64,000 nt of DNA from Changpingibacter yushuensis (GCF_014041995.1 NZ_CP059492.1:744001-808000); one strand, 5' to 3'; counted from the stretch's first letter, positions 53,601 through 62,297 are shown. Numbers and translations: made by a program. Notes: generated by a model not told the origin, from the sequence alone.

Positions 53601-54132
53601 GCAACCCGTCAGGGAGCAGCAGCTCCATCGCAGCGCCCACTTTTTCGAACACGCCGGGCATGCAATCGGCGAGCTCGGCGCATTGCGCCAAAAACAGGCA
53701 TCGGAACGTCGCTTCGTCATCGCCTCCTTGGACAAGCTCGGCTGCGCGCGCTCGGTCCAACCCCTCGATATCGACCGATAATGCCTCTGCAAGGACCTGT
53801 GGCTTGAAGGAGCCGTCGTTGGCGGAAAGTATCCGGGTGCGGGATGGCAGGAGGTCGTTTACCTCCATGAACCTGATGGCCATGATGCGGTTGAACCACG
53901 TGTAGGCGGCTCGCTCGACTATCTGTTCGTATCCCTCTTCTCGAATGGTGCCCAGGAGCTCCTTGCGCTGCGCTTTTTCTGCGCCGGTGAGAACAAGCCC
54001 GTTCACCGCGTCCGCATCCGCAGGGTTCATGGGGTTCTCGGAGATGTCGTATATCGCGCATCTGCGCTCCACCTCGGCCATAAGTTCCCTGCGTGCCCAG
54101 ATGCAGTAGGATTTGATTGCGGAGTCGTTCAT
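50656..54132 (-). CDS. pglX: BREX adenine-specific DNA methyltransferase PglX (BrxX)
   Basis: 1158 residues. The SAM-binding motif DPACGSGH is near residues 293-300 and the catalytic NPPY near 470-473, giving the N6-adenine methylase order. It marks host DNA and is needed for phage exclusion in type 1 BREX. Residues about 560-830 (51640-52450), where target-recognition would lie, are encoded by strikingly AT-rich DNA, while both flanks are GC-rich; this suggests a swapped recognition module. It starts 1 nt after brxC. Confidence 0.95.
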   Translation of the reverse strand: MNDSAIKSYCIWARRELMAEVERRCAIYDISENPMNPADADAVNGLVLTGAEKAQRKELLGTIREEGYEQIVERAAYTWFNRIMAIRFMEVNDLLPSRTRILSANDGSFKPQVLAEALSVDIEGLDRARAAELVQGGDDEATFRCLFLAQCAELADCMPGVFEKVGAAMELLLPDGLLREGGVVNRIVTDILESDWHEGVQIVGWMYQYYVSEKKDDYFVSKRKASAEDIPCATQLFTPEWIVRYLTENSLGRLWMLNNPQSGLASEMDYYLVPEGDAGEFLKIEDPEEITVLDPACGSGHILVYAFDLLAAMYEERGYARRDIPQLVLEKNLTGIEIDPRAAAMASFALTMRACEYDGRFLRRGVRPRITVLEKVEFDEEQRRAVAGAHHKQDKLGKSFLLEKTELLEALFHLDEVGSLLTPTAEDMAALRATAASLEEETSIFGFKAKELISRALAELEPLATKYDIVIANPPYLQKSALEPWASEWVKEQYPEENNDLCTCFIKRGLEFTRRNGYVAEITMQSWMFLSSYEKMRKKIIGSYDLVSMAHLGAHAFDAIGGEVVSTTATVFTNDKAQGKGAYFRLVDGSNEAEKAAELREAIQNPDCGWFYHTDAENFKSIPGWPIAYWLSENEVAAFSNNSKVSKDIDARCGMGTSNNEQFLRLWYEVDWSDIGFGYKAVSETCDKKCRWFPYNKAGNYRKWYGNLQYVVNFYNNGEDIRYATRDASGGRVVGTDYYFKPQISWGDICTGGISFRWYKSGFIFDASANAALPRNVSYQYALAYFNSSLVQRWSNVLNPTIHFKSGNLLALPFVKDESAVINNLTEYCIDIAHVDWDSFEISWDFERHPLLRGVLVSKAFDTWSTECQERFDTLKANEEELNRIFARIYHMEDEVPIEVPDDKVSVRRADLVRDVKSLISYAVGCIIGRYSLDRPGLVLANQGDGLDEYLEQVPDPTFKPDADGIIPLTDIEYFHDDAMGLFVDFLRAAYGDEHLEENLKFIADALGGEGTPRQIIRAYFRNDFFADHCKTYSVPSAGKRPIYWLFDSGKKGGFRALFYMHRYTPDLLARLRTEYVHPQQERYRTQLERINDAMQTADKREQATLRKEHKKISEQLAETNAYEEKVHHLADQMIEIDLDDGVNHNYALFQDALAKIK

Positions 54133-54133
54133 G

Positions 54134-57100
54134 CTAGTCTCCCAGTCTTACTGCGTCGCTATCTTTGAGGGCATCCATCAGGGCATTGCGAAGGCCTTCG
54201 ACGTAGGCATCAACCTCTTCTGCGGTTCGCATGGTTTTCGTCGGGCATACCCTGCTACGGTGAAGCACCTTCGTTCTGGGCTTTGGCTCTGCGGGGATTG
54301 CGCTGCCTGTACTGCCTTTTTTCTCTTCCTTCTTGCACCGTGCTTCGGCGATGGCGTTGTCGACTTTCGCGAACTGTTGGTTGGTCCATGTCGCGAGCTG
54401 GCTCACCTGCGCATCCAGCTGGCTGCAGCTCTCCGTACGGTGTGCGGAGTCGCGCTTCGCGATGGCAGCCTGCTTGACCTGCGAGACCACATAGTTTGCA
54501 ACGCCCTCGAACTCGCCGCACTCGTCTTCTGCATAGCGTTCGATCTGCTCAACGGCGTCATCGATGCTACGAAGCAGGTCATCACGCTTGACGCTTGCTG
54601 CAGCTGAAAGCTCTTTGGTGACGGTGTTGTTGAGGCTGTTGAGGTCCTTGATGTGCCCATAGGGTTCGTCCATGGCAAGGATTTCGCAGATTTGGGAGAT
54701 AGACTCCTGGGCTTCGTCGCTGCCTTCGATGTAGATACCCTCGGTGGCGAGCGACTCGATGAGTTTCCTTGAGTCGTCGTAGAGCCGCACCTGCGTGGCG
54801 AAAAAGCCGTGGATCTTCTCAAGATCCTCGGCAAGGTCGAGCAGGCTGTCGCCAGTCTGCTTGTTGGCAAGCGACATGCAGAACAGAACAGGATCGGCCG
54901 CGTCGGAAAGCAGATTGTCGATGAGCTTGCGGCCGTCGGCTACGATCTGCTTTCCAGGGTAGGGGTTGTGCGAGTACCACTTCGCCAGCATCTCCTGGCA
55001 TCCATCGGAAGAATTTTGGAGGTGCTCCTTTGCGAACACGACGAGGCCGTCCTCGTCTCCGGGGACTTGGTTGGTATCGGCGAAGTCCTTCATGAGACGC
55101 TGAACGGACGCGAGAGTGGTCGCGTCGATGGCCTCACGCTTCTTGACCTGCGCCTTGTCAGCGTCCCTGCGCAGATGCTGCATGATGGTGTGGACGTCAC
55201 CGCTGTCGAGCTGCTTCCCGCCGACGGACATTGCGATGCGCTGTCTGTTCAGCAGCTGCGCCATGACGGCCGCGATGTCGATCTCACGCCAGCCATAGGG
55301 CGCTTTCTGGTACTTGCGCTGAAGGTCTCCCATGTTGGTCGCCTGGTGGCTGTACGCCTGGGCGTCGAGGTAGAGCATGACCTCGTTCATCGCCCTCCAG
55401 TTGGGCTCATGACCGTCCGTGTCGATCTGGGCGCCCGTCTCGCCGCGATACATCGCATACAGGTCGGAGTCGGTGTTCGCCGGCAGGTCGATGTAGTCTG
55501 CCTTGGTGTAGGTGCTCGTCACGAGCTCGTCGAGTACGGCGTCGAGCCTCTTGTCCGCTGCCTGTTCCTTCACGGTCAGGCTGCGTCCGTCGACCGCGAG
55601 CCTGCCGTGCGCGATGGCGTCCTCGAGGGATTTCTTCGCGGCTTTCTCGTTCTCGCGAGCCTCCTCGCGCTTGCGCTTGACGATGTCCTGCTTGGAGGGT
55701 GACCATTGCGAGGTGGTGCTCATGCGTACGTACTTCTCCACGCGGCACGACATGTCGAGAAGATCGTAGTAGTCGCCTTCTTCCAGACCCACCAGCGCCT
55801 GCCCGGTGGACTTGAACGCGAACTCCGGCTCGGAAAGTCGCGACCACTCGTGCGCGTAGGTGATGACGTTCAGCTTCATGCCGCCCTGGTCCTTGCCATG
55901 CACGCTGTCGTCGACGTATCGGTCGAACGGGAAGTCGTTCTGTCCCACGCGGTGCTTGGTTGTGGTGTAGATTCCGTCGAAGAGGATGCGCTTTATCTTG
56001 TCGGTGACCTCGCTGGCATCGATCTCGACTTTGGATATCTCGTCTGCGACATCCTGTTCCTCGCTGGTGAGGAAGTTGTACTTGTCGCCGTTGCGGGCGA
56101 CCTTGTTCTCGCGCACCAGGCGCTCGAGCGATTCCAGGACCTGCTTGCGCAGGGCGATCTTGTCGACGTCGACCGAATCGATCATGAGGTTCGCGATATT
56201 GTTCACGTCAGGGGTGATGTCGCCGATGTAGCGGATGAGATAGAGCGCCTTGATGACGCGCACGTCGTACTCGAAGAGCCCGTTCCCATCGTCGGCGGCA
56301 TCCTGGCAGCGGCTTATCACCTGCCGGATGCCGTAGTCGAGCGATGTCTCGATGGTGTCGTAGAAACGCCAGAACGGTACGAGCACGCCGGGTTGCTCGT
56401 CCTGCACGCGCTGTGCTGACTCCTGGAACGCCGATATCATCGAACGCTCGCCGCTTGACATGTGCTTTCCGGAGAAGCCGTGCTCGCGCGTCTTGGTGAA
56501 GACGTCGGGCAGGATGCGGAACTGGTAGCCCACGAACGGGTAGCTCTCCACGTAATCGCGCGGACCGGCATAGCCGAACAGGTCGCTTGTCGAGTCGTCG
56601 AAGCTGAAGAGGTTCTTCAGAACCGTCGCCTGCTTCTGGTACTCCGTTTCCAGAAGCGCCGTAGCCTCGTCGGTCTTTGCAAGCACGCGCTCCTTGATGA
56701 TCTCGTCCACGTCGCTCGAGGACAGCGATAGACGCGTGTCGAAGCGACCCTGGATCTTGGAGAAATCCATACCGACGATATCGGTGATCGAATCGATGGC
56801 CTGCTGGCTTGTGACCAGCACCCACACGTCGCCGCCGCATTGGGTGCCAAGGTCCTCGGCCATCGTTTGCATGTCCAGCGTGAGGCTGTTGTCAGAGCCG
56901 ATGAACTGGCCGATCTCGTCTGCCAGGAACACGAGACGGAAGCTTCCGAGCTCTGCCTTCTTCTTGTCTATGTATGCCTTCACCTGCCTGGAGAATGTGT
57001 CGGAGGACACCACATCGGTCTCAGTGCCATCGAACCAGTGCTGGGCGGCGTCGCGACTCATGCCCAGTGCCCGCATGAGTGTCTCGACCATGTCGTCTTC

Positions 57101-57715
57101 GTAGAACGACCAGCTGTCACGGTTCCCGAGCCAGTCGAGTCCGCTGATGTCCTCGAATGCCTCGCGGAACTCTCGTGTCTTGTCCTTGGAATCGATGAAC
57201 GCCTCAAGCCTGGCGAGTTTCAGATCCTCGCCGTAGAAGCCCTGGTTCTCATAGAAGACGCGTTGGAAGGAGCGCATGAGCGCGGTTTTGGCACTCTCGC
57301 CTTCCTTCCACTTGCCGCCTTTAGAGTCCACGTTGAAGAGAATCGTCTCGGTGGGCACCGAGGCTGCGCGCCTCATGCGTGCATAGACCATCTCGTCGTC
57401 GATCTTGCCATCGAAGTAGTCGACCGCGCGCTTGCCCTTCACTTCCGGGTTGGAGAGGAGGTAGCTCAGCATCTTGAGGAAGTGGGATTTGCCAGACCCG
57501 AAGAAGCCGCTGATCCATACGCCCGTCTTGCTCGTAGGTTCGTCGAGCGATCGCTCGTAGTTTCGGAAGAATGTGGAGAAGTGTCCTTGCAGTTCCTTGG
57601 CCACGACGTATTCTTTGAGTTCCTGCTCCACGAGGTTCTCGTCGATGTCGCCGACCTTGACCACGCCGTTGATGTTCCTGTTGATGTCATGCTCGAACAT
57701 GTTCTGGATATGCAT
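54134..57715 (-). CDS. brxC: BREX ATPase BrxC
   Basis: 1193 residues, typical for BrxC/PglY-type P-loop ATPases. Walker A GFFGSGKSH is at residues 70-78 and Walker B LVFLADEIGQF near 260-270. The N-terminal MFEHDINRNINGVVK matches BrxC openings. The C-terminal third is helical with repeated Asp/Lys/Glu and may be coiled coil. It follows brxB by 18 nt and precedes pglX by 1 nt. BrxC supplies ATP-driven function in the BREX complex. Confidence 0.95.
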   Translation of the reverse strand: MHIQNMFEHDINRNINGVVKVGDIDENLVEQELKEYVVAKELQGHFSTFFRNYERSLDEPTSKTGVWISGFFGSGKSHFLKMLSYLLSNPEVKGKRAVDYFDGKIDDEMVYARMRRAASVPTETILFNVDSKGGKWKEGESAKTALMRSFQRVFYENQGFYGEDLKLARLEAFIDSKDKTREFREAFEDISGLDWLGNRDSWSFYEDDMVETLMRALGMSRDAAQHWFDGTETDVVSSDTFSRQVKAYIDKKKAELGSFRLVFLADEIGQFIGSDNSLTLDMQTMAEDLGTQCGGDVWVLVTSQQAIDSITDIVGMDFSKIQGRFDTRLSLSSSDVDEIIKERVLAKTDEATALLETEYQKQATVLKNLFSFDDSTSDLFGYAGPRDYVESYPFVGYQFRILPDVFTKTREHGFSGKHMSSGERSMISAFQESAQRVQDEQPGVLVPFWRFYDTIETSLDYGIRQVISRCQDAADDGNGLFEYDVRVIKALYLIRYIGDITPDVNNIANLMIDSVDVDKIALRKQVLESLERLVRENKVARNGDKYNFLTSEEQDVADEISKVEIDASEVTDKIKRILFDGIYTTTKHRVGQNDFPFDRYVDDSVHGKDQGGMKLNVITYAHEWSRLSEPEFAFKSTGQALVGLEEGDYYDLLDMSCRVEKYVRMSTTSQWSPSKQDIVKRKREEARENEKAAKKSLEDAIAHGRLAVDGRSLTVKEQAADKRLDAVLDELVTSTYTKADYIDLPANTDSDLYAMYRGETGAQIDTDGHEPNWRAMNEVMLYLDAQAYSHQATNMGDLQRKYQKAPYGWREIDIAAVMAQLLNRQRIAMSVGGKQLDSGDVHTIMQHLRRDADKAQVKKREAIDATTLASVQRLMKDFADTNQVPGDEDGLVVFAKEHLQNSSDGCQEMLAKWYSHNPYPGKQIVADGRKLIDNLLSDAADPVLFCMSLANKQTGDSLLDLAEDLEKIHGFFATQVRLYDDSRKLIESLATEGIYIEGSDEAQESISQICEILAMDEPYGHIKDLNSLNNTVTKELSAAASVKRDDLLRSIDDAVEQIERYAEDECGEFEGVANYVVSQVKQAAIAKRDSAHRTESCSQLDAQVSQLATWTNQQFAKVDNAIAEARCKKEEKKGSTGSAIPAEPKPRTKVLHRSRVCPTKTMRTAEEVDAYVEGLRNALMDALKDSDAVRLGD

Positions 57716-57734
57716 GTCTGTTGCCTTTCGTGAT

Positions 57735-58331
57735 CTAGATCAGGTCGAATGCCCGGTAGTAGTTGCCGTCGCTCAGCCGTCCGAAGAGCGACAACGCCTG
57801 TCCGTTGAACCGTCCCGGGTAGGCGACTATCACGGGAATCTCCTCGAACAGGTACTGGATATTGTCGAGGATGTTGTGCGCTCTCATGAACGGGTACACC
57901 TCGCCGATGCCGGTGATAAGGAGCACATCGCCGGGTTGGTTGGGCTTATCGGCAATCTTTCTCGCGAAAGCCTCTGGACTTGCAACAGTAGATAGCTGCC
58001 TGAGCATCTGCGCCTGGCCCTTCTTCGCCTCCATCTTCGGAATGGCGGCCGCGATGCGCTTCTCGTCGCAGATCGCAAGCAGGATGTCGTAGAGGTTCTT
58101 CTCGCGGATGTTGCATGGCAGCGATGGATCCGCCTTGAGCTTGTCGAAGAAGCGTCGGGCTTTGTTCTTGAGCCTGGGGTCATAGCAGAAGGTGTATATG
58201 CCGACCTCGTTGCCGAGCCCGCGGTTGTGCAGGAAGTCCGCCTGACGCAGGCGTGCCTTACATGCTTCGCAGCGGGCCTCGAACTCGGCGACAGCCTTGT
58301 CGCTCGGCTTGTCGATATAGGTTGCAGGCAT
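57735..58331 (-). CDS. brxB: BREX protein BrxB
   Basis: 198 residues of the DUF1788 family: a helical N-terminus, then QPGDVLLITGIGEVYPFMRAHNILDNI near 132-158 and IPVIVAYPGRFNGQALSLFGRL near 165-186, the family's conserved end. It starts at the base where brxA stops (58331) and ends 18 nt before brxC. Its molecular role is not established beyond being needed in BREX. Confidence 0.92.
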   Translation of the reverse strand: MPATYIDKPSDKAVAEFEARCEACKARLRQADFLHNRGLGNEVGIYTFCYDPRLKNKARRFFDKLKADPSLPCNIREKNLYDILLAICDEKRIAAAIPKMEAKKGQAQMLRQLSTVASPEAFARKIADKPNQPGDVLLITGIGEVYPFMRAHNILDNIQYLFEEIPVIVAYPGRFNGQALSLFGRLSDGNYYRAFDLI

Positions 58332-58939
58332 TAAAGAGCCTCCCTTATTCCGAATGAAGCAAGGGCAGCGAAGTCCTCGCGCTCGCGCAGGATGTCCTCG
58401 AAATCAGGATCAAGAAGTACTTGCTGCAGATGCCCGTCCTTGGTGAGGACGTCGGCCTCAAGCAGGCATCTGCGCAGCACCGACTTGAGCTTCGTCACGG
58501 TAGAGTCCGCAATGGTCGCGAAGTTCTCGTACTCCGCCATTAGCTCCGTGAAGTAAGCATTCATGTCCGTACGCGTGAAGCTGTAATCTAACTCTGCGTA
58601 ATGACGCGCGATCTCGGTGGTCATGAAGTGTCGCATCAGCGGGTATGCCGACATCATCGCATAGAGGTTCACCTGTGCAGCCACCCCAGGCATGCCGTCG
58701 GAGATGATTCGCGTGAGACGTTCATCGGCCAGTGCGTCAATGCGCTTGTTGCAAACTCCGGCAATGTTGCGAAGCATGCGCTCGGTCGGGTATTGGAATA
58801 GATTCTCCGTTTGAGCCTTCTCGATGACTTCCTTTTCGCTTGCGCCGTCTAGACGCATACGAGCCACTATTCTCGTTTCCTTGAGGAGCCATTGTTCACG
58901 GGTCATGACTCCGCCGGACAGCTTTTTATTCTTCGCCAT
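58331..58939 (-). CDS. brxA: BREX protein BrxA
   Basis: 202 residues of the DUF1819 family, which is a DNA-binding small protein in BREX. The opening LKETRIVARMRLDGASEKEVIEKA and the later RHYAELDYSFTRTDMNAYFTEL are typical. The gene overlaps the RHH gene ahead by 14 nt. BrxA is the first of the canonical BREX genes. Confidence 0.93.
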   Translation of the reverse strand: MAKNKKLSGGVMTREQWLLKETRIVARMRLDGASEKEVIEKAQTENLFQYPTERMLRNIAGVCNKRIDALADERLTRIISDGMPGVAAQVNLYAMMSAYPLMRHFMTTEIARHYAELDYSFTRTDMNAYFTELMAEYENFATIADSTVTKLKSVLRRCLLEADVLTKDGHLQQVLLDPDFEDILREREDFAALASFGIREAL

Positions 58940-59123
58940 CGAACAGCTCCTTGTTGGCGAGGACCTCTTCGACGGCGAGCGAGGTCAACAGGGCTGAAAG
59001 GCTCACGCACTTCTCCTGCGCGATGGTCTCCAGCGTCTCTTTCATCTCCGGCGTCGCAGCGAATATGATCCGCTCCGTCTTCTTCGCGCCGAGTACGCGT
59101 TTTCTCAGCTCCTGCTCGTCCAT
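58926..59123 (-). CDS. Small RHH-like protein at the head of the BREX operon
   Basis: 65 residues: TERIIFAATPEMKETLETIAQEKCVSLSALLTSLAVEEVLANK, a pattern of a ribbon-helix-helix protein (strand RIIFAA, then two helices). The gene's end overlaps the brxA start by 14 nt. It may be the operon's own regulator, in place of the WYL-domain BrxR found in other type 1 systems. No other regulatory gene lies between here and 59850. The 28-bp imperfect palindrome at 59154-59181 could be its binding site. Alternative: an antitoxin-like leftover. Confidence 0.72.
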   Translation of the reverse strand: MDEQELRKRVLGAKKTERIIFAATPEMKETLETIAQEKCVSLSALLTSLAVEEVLANKELFDGEE

Positions 59124-59153
59124 CGAAGTACGCCCTTCCCGGTCGCGCTTGTT

Positions 59154-59181
59154 GTGATAAATCTTATGAAAATTTTAGCAC
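59154..59181. promoter_or_regulatory. 28-bp imperfect palindrome upstream of the BREX operon
   Basis: GTGATAAA at the left faces TTTAGCAC at the right, 7 of 8 paired, across an AT-rich centre. On the minus strand TAAAAT resembles a -10 box. It is 30-57 nt upstream of the RHH gene start, so a repressor bound here would block BREX transcription. Confidence 0.5.
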
Positions 59182-59849
59182 AGCTGGGTGTCTTTGTAGT
59201 CGGAGTTTACGGTTTTCGGGGCATCGGCTCCTCAATTCACCTCGTCAAACCGCAGCCGACGATCCCAGACTCGAAGCAATGTGACAGCTCAAGGCGTTCC
59301 TCGAACCGATACCAGCAGCATCCGTCGGCAAACGGAACCTCGGACGTCATCATCGACGCCGCACACGCACATGACCGCAATCTCCATGCGCGCGAGTTCT
59401 GTTACCTTGCCAGACGTCCATCTTCGGCGAGCACTTCCACATCACAGGGCGATGGCATTCCACGTTCCATCATCGGATAAATGCCCCACCCTGTCATCCA
59501 CGCCTCGATTCCACGTAACCGCGGCGAACCAACATCCGGCCTTGACGCCTTCGCAAGTTCAGCTGACGCCTCCTGACGCATCGGTGCCCCAATGGCTTCT
59601 CCTTGGACACGCATTGCCGCACGGAACCCACCGGACGTGCAAGGACCCGCGATGTTTTCGAAAGACTTTTCCCGGGAGAACCGATTCATCCAAGACCGTC
59701 AAAACTCTTTGGAAAACACCGGAGGAAGACAGCTATTCCAAGTCCTCCTTCGCTTTCCACCCTTGCACGCTCGCTGGAGCCCGAGCGTCAGCCGCGCCAC
59801 AAGGCGGAAGGCCAACGGGGCGAGCCGCCGAGAAACCAGGAGGTCAATC
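59182..59849. other. 668-bp stretch without a supported gene
   Basis: Several open frames cross this GC-rich stretch on both strands (for example about 95 codons at 59402-59689 on the minus strand), but none has a convincing ribosome-binding site, family motif or codon pattern. It lies between the BREX operon promoter and a yraN-like gene. It could hold an RNA gene, an origin or regulatory sequence. I can name no element. Confidence 0.5.
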
Positions 59850-60239
59850 ATGTCAGAACTCAAGCAGAAGGCCATCAAGGCAGCAGGAGCGTTCCTTACC
59901 CGCCGCGGCTACGAAGTACTCGAGACCGAGTGGAGATCCGAGGACGGAGGCGCCATAGATGTGGTGGCACGCGACGAGGACGCCATCGTGTTCTGCGACG
60001 TGGAGGCGAGAAGCGGCATCGAGAAGGGCATGCCCGGCGAGGGCGGCGAAGGTGCCCGCGAGCGGATGGAGATCAACGCGGCCAGATGGCTCAGCGAGCA
60101 CGGCGACGATCCCGACAACGTGGACATCACCATTCGTTTCGACCATATCTCGATGCTGGTAGTCGGCGAGAACCGCGCCCTTTTGAGGCACCACATCAAC
60201 TGCCTCGGGTCCGACCTCACCGCCAGCTCGGCCGACTGA
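59850..60239 (+). CDS. YraN (UPF0102)-like protein
   Basis: 129 residues from ATG 59850, with AGGAGG 7 nt ahead. The core GAIDVVARDEDAIVFCDVEARS (about residues 31-52) resembles the nuclease-fold core GEIDLIA...FVEVKTR of the UPF0102 family. In the standard motif the catalytic triad is Asp, Glu and Lys of ExK; here those last two are Asp and Glu (DVE), so nuclease activity is doubtful. Only one such gene is normal per genome, and here it is carried on the element. It may be a decoy or a DNA-binding derivative. Confidence 0.7.
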   Translation: MSELKQKAIKAAGAFLTRRGYEVLETEWRSEDGGAIDVVARDEDAIVFCDVEARSGIEKGMPGEGGEGARERMEINAARWLSEHGDDPDNVDITIRFDHISMLVVGENRALLRHHINCLGSDLTASSAD

Positions 60240-60269
60240 GGCATCCCGGCTGAAGCCGGATTCCCAAAA

Positions 60270-60298
60270 GCCGCCTCGGGCATCCCGCCCGTGGCGGC
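60270..60298 (+). terminator. Weak hairpin after the YraN-like gene
   Basis: GCCGCC (60270-60275) pairs with GGCGGC (60293-60298), with an inner GGGC/GCCC, 30 nt past the stop. No T-run follows. Confidence 0.4.
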
Positions 60299-60330
60299 CT
60301 CCAAAAATGACTGCGAAAGGAATGATTGAT

Positions 60331-60552
60331 ATGACCGAAGCGACAATGGAAATGCGCGACGAGACGATGGGGCTCGAACCGCTCTTCACGATCAGGGATC
60401 TTGCCGGTTATCTGCAGGTGAGTACGACGACGGTCTACCGTCTCATCAAGGACGGCGCGCTCACCGGGACGCGAATCGGGCAGAGCCTGCGCTTCACCCG
60501 CAAGAACATCGAGGACCTGCTCGAACTCTGCGTCTTCGGCGAGGACCGCTGA
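60331..60552 (+). CDS. Excisionase/MerR-type DNA-binding protein
   Basis: 73 residues. LFTIRDLAGYLQVSTTTVYRLIKDGALTGTRIGQSLRF is the standard HTH_17 DNA-binding domain found in excisionases and plasmid regulators. I chose ATG 60331 because AAAGGA lies about 10 nt upstream; ATG 60307 is an alternative. It differs from the one at 41411. It may regulate transfer or partition genes on the element. Confidence 0.82.
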   Translation: MTEATMEMRDETMGLEPLFTIRDLAGYLQVSTTTVYRLIKDGALTGTRIGQSLRFTRKNIEDLLELCVFGEDR

Positions 60553-60567
60553 CAACGCGGCGGCCAT

Positions 60568-60593
60568 AGGCCCCGGGCATGCGCCCGGGGCCT
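60568..60593 (+). terminator. Hairpin after the excisionase-like gene
   Basis: AGGCCCCGGGC (60568-60578) pairs exactly with GCCCGGGGCCT (60583-60593) across an ATGC loop, 16 nt past the stop. A strong G+C stem with short T-poor tail. Confidence 0.75.
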
Positions 60594-60688
60594 TAGCGTA
60601 CGTGATGGATGCCGATTGCTGCCAAGCGGTTTCCCGAGACTGCGCGCCCCGGTCCTGCGGCAAGGTGCAAGCACCCTGCACCCAGCTG

Positions 60689-60719
60689 CCGTTTCGGGAT
60701 GTTGTGGGTCCCGAAACGG
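60689..60719. terminator. Hairpin between the HTH gene and the broken membrane-protein gene
   Basis: CCGTTTCGGGA (60689-60699) pairs exactly with TCCCGAAACGG (60709-60719), followed by TTTCG. It lies 41 nt beyond the stop of the leftward gene at 60760, so it may terminate that transcript or the rightward one. Confidence 0.65.
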
Positions 60720-60759
60720 TTTCGTTGGAGGCCCGACTAGACGTAAGTATATTCAGGGG

Positions 60760-62295
60760 CTAGGACACTACGTATCCGACTTTGTTAACCCCGATTACGT
60801 CACGGCTGAGCTGCTTTACTCCAAGAGTATGTAGTCCTGTCAGTTTGACGTTCGCCGCCCGCGCGCGAGTTTCGCCGTACCCCTCTTGTTTGAACTCTGA
60901 AGTCTTGAACCTCGCGCCTTTTATGTCAAGTTCCTTGAGCATTTGAGGCGGGACACTCTCATCTTGCTCGACCAAGCCGAAGAATGTCAGACCCGAAGCG
61001 ATTGATGCCTTCAGCAGACATGCCTTGAGAGGCGTGAACGCAAGGCATCCCACTGCGGAGCCGACTGCTGATCCGATGAGCATCGGAATAACGGCTTCTG
61101 GCGCTATGGCGGATGCTATCGCAGCGCCGACAAGCGAAAGGATAGAAACGAAAACGCCCTGTGCAAGATTGTTGGCAAAGTCGCTTGTCATCTTTTTCCC
61201 GAGGGCAAGTAGATAGGCGCCCTTGCATGTCTCAATCGTCAGCACCACCAATGTGCCCACCACAGCAGGGCCAACTGGCTTCGAAATCATCTTCTTGATG
61301 ACTTCGCCAAACATGCCCTTTCCAGCAGCCACGGTTATCGCAGCTGTCGCTGACCCGTTTACGAAGCCCGTTGCGCCGCCATCCAGCGTTGCCGCCCCGA
61401 TTGCGCGAAGGCTATTTTCATCCAGCTCGCCTTTGGCGATTAGATAGTCGATCGCTTTGTAGATTTCGGGAACCATCTTCACGGCGGCGGAGATGGCCGC
61501 CGCCGTTGCGCCGGCCTTAAGCGCTTGCGCCATCAAGTTCTCAACCTTGACGAGCTCGGCTGCGGTCATGCCGTCGGCTTCCGGATTGAGCTCCTTGCCG
61601 CTGCTTACCGCTATCGCCTTTTGACGCGCATCATCGAGCGTGAGTGGGCTGCTCGTTACGCCGTCCTTCGTCTCGACCCTGTCCGTCAGTGCATCGGAAA
61701 CCTTTTGCCACCTCGAGGCCTCTTCCATCCTGCCAAGGGCTTTCGCTTTGGCAAGTCTTTTGAAGGCATCGGCCTGGCAGTCGGCGAGCTTGTCGGCGGC
61801 AACCAGGTTTCATTGTCCATCGTACAAAAGATCGGTGGGCAACTTGCCCCCAAAGCCCTTGGAGGCCGCCCATTCGCTGAAACTCAGATTCGAGCTTGCT
61901 TTCGACCTCTCGTAAACCTCGCGAAGGGTTGTCCCTAAGACCTTCACGGTTTCCTTGGGGTTGCTGTAGAACTTGAGCTGATAAGACCCATCGACGAGCG
62001 CCCCCACGTCAGCGGATCCGAGTCTAGTCGACTTTAGGACCTCCATCACGGAATCCTTGCCCTTTACCGCCGCATCGACATTCGCAGTTCCGGAAGCCCA
62101 TTCTTCAGCCAGGAACCCTTTGAGTGATTCTTGTGCCGGTACAGTCGCCTTGTAGTAGTCGTAGGCGTTCATACACCTGTAAAGCTCGTTAATAGACTTT
62201 TCAACTTGCCCGATGTACTCAGAGCCAGCCGCTGCGCCCCATGTCGCTGCGCCTTGCTTTACAGCAAACGCATATCCCTGTCCAAATTCGCTCAT
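60760..62295 (-). pseudogene. Uncharacterised membrane protein gene interrupted by one in-frame TGA
   Basis: Two parts on the minus strand, 161 codons (62295-61813) and 349 codons (61809-60760), lie in the same frame. A single TGA at 61810-61812 separates them, and no stop occurs for the next 349 codons. The N-terminal part is helical. The C-terminal part contains Ala/Gly-rich hydrophobic segments (GFVNGSATAAITVAAGKG, VGTLVVLTIETC, VGAAIASAIAPEAVIPMLIGSAVG), so the full product of about 510 residues would be a membrane protein. The function is not recognised. The break is either a real nonsense mutation or a sequence error. Its upstream neighbour (62298-63023) is 2 nt away, so they may be a two-gene system. 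Confidence 0.75.
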
Positions 62296-62297
62296 GA

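Noticed and set aside
59402-59689. 95-codon minus-strand frame in the gap between BREX and the yraN-like gene
   Set aside because: It has no recognisable motif, no clear ribosome-binding site and shares the composition of its surroundings.
61810-61812. TGA as a selenocysteine codon
   Set aside because: No selenocysteine-insertion hairpin or matching Cys-containing homologue was recognised, and a nonsense mutation or read error is simpler.
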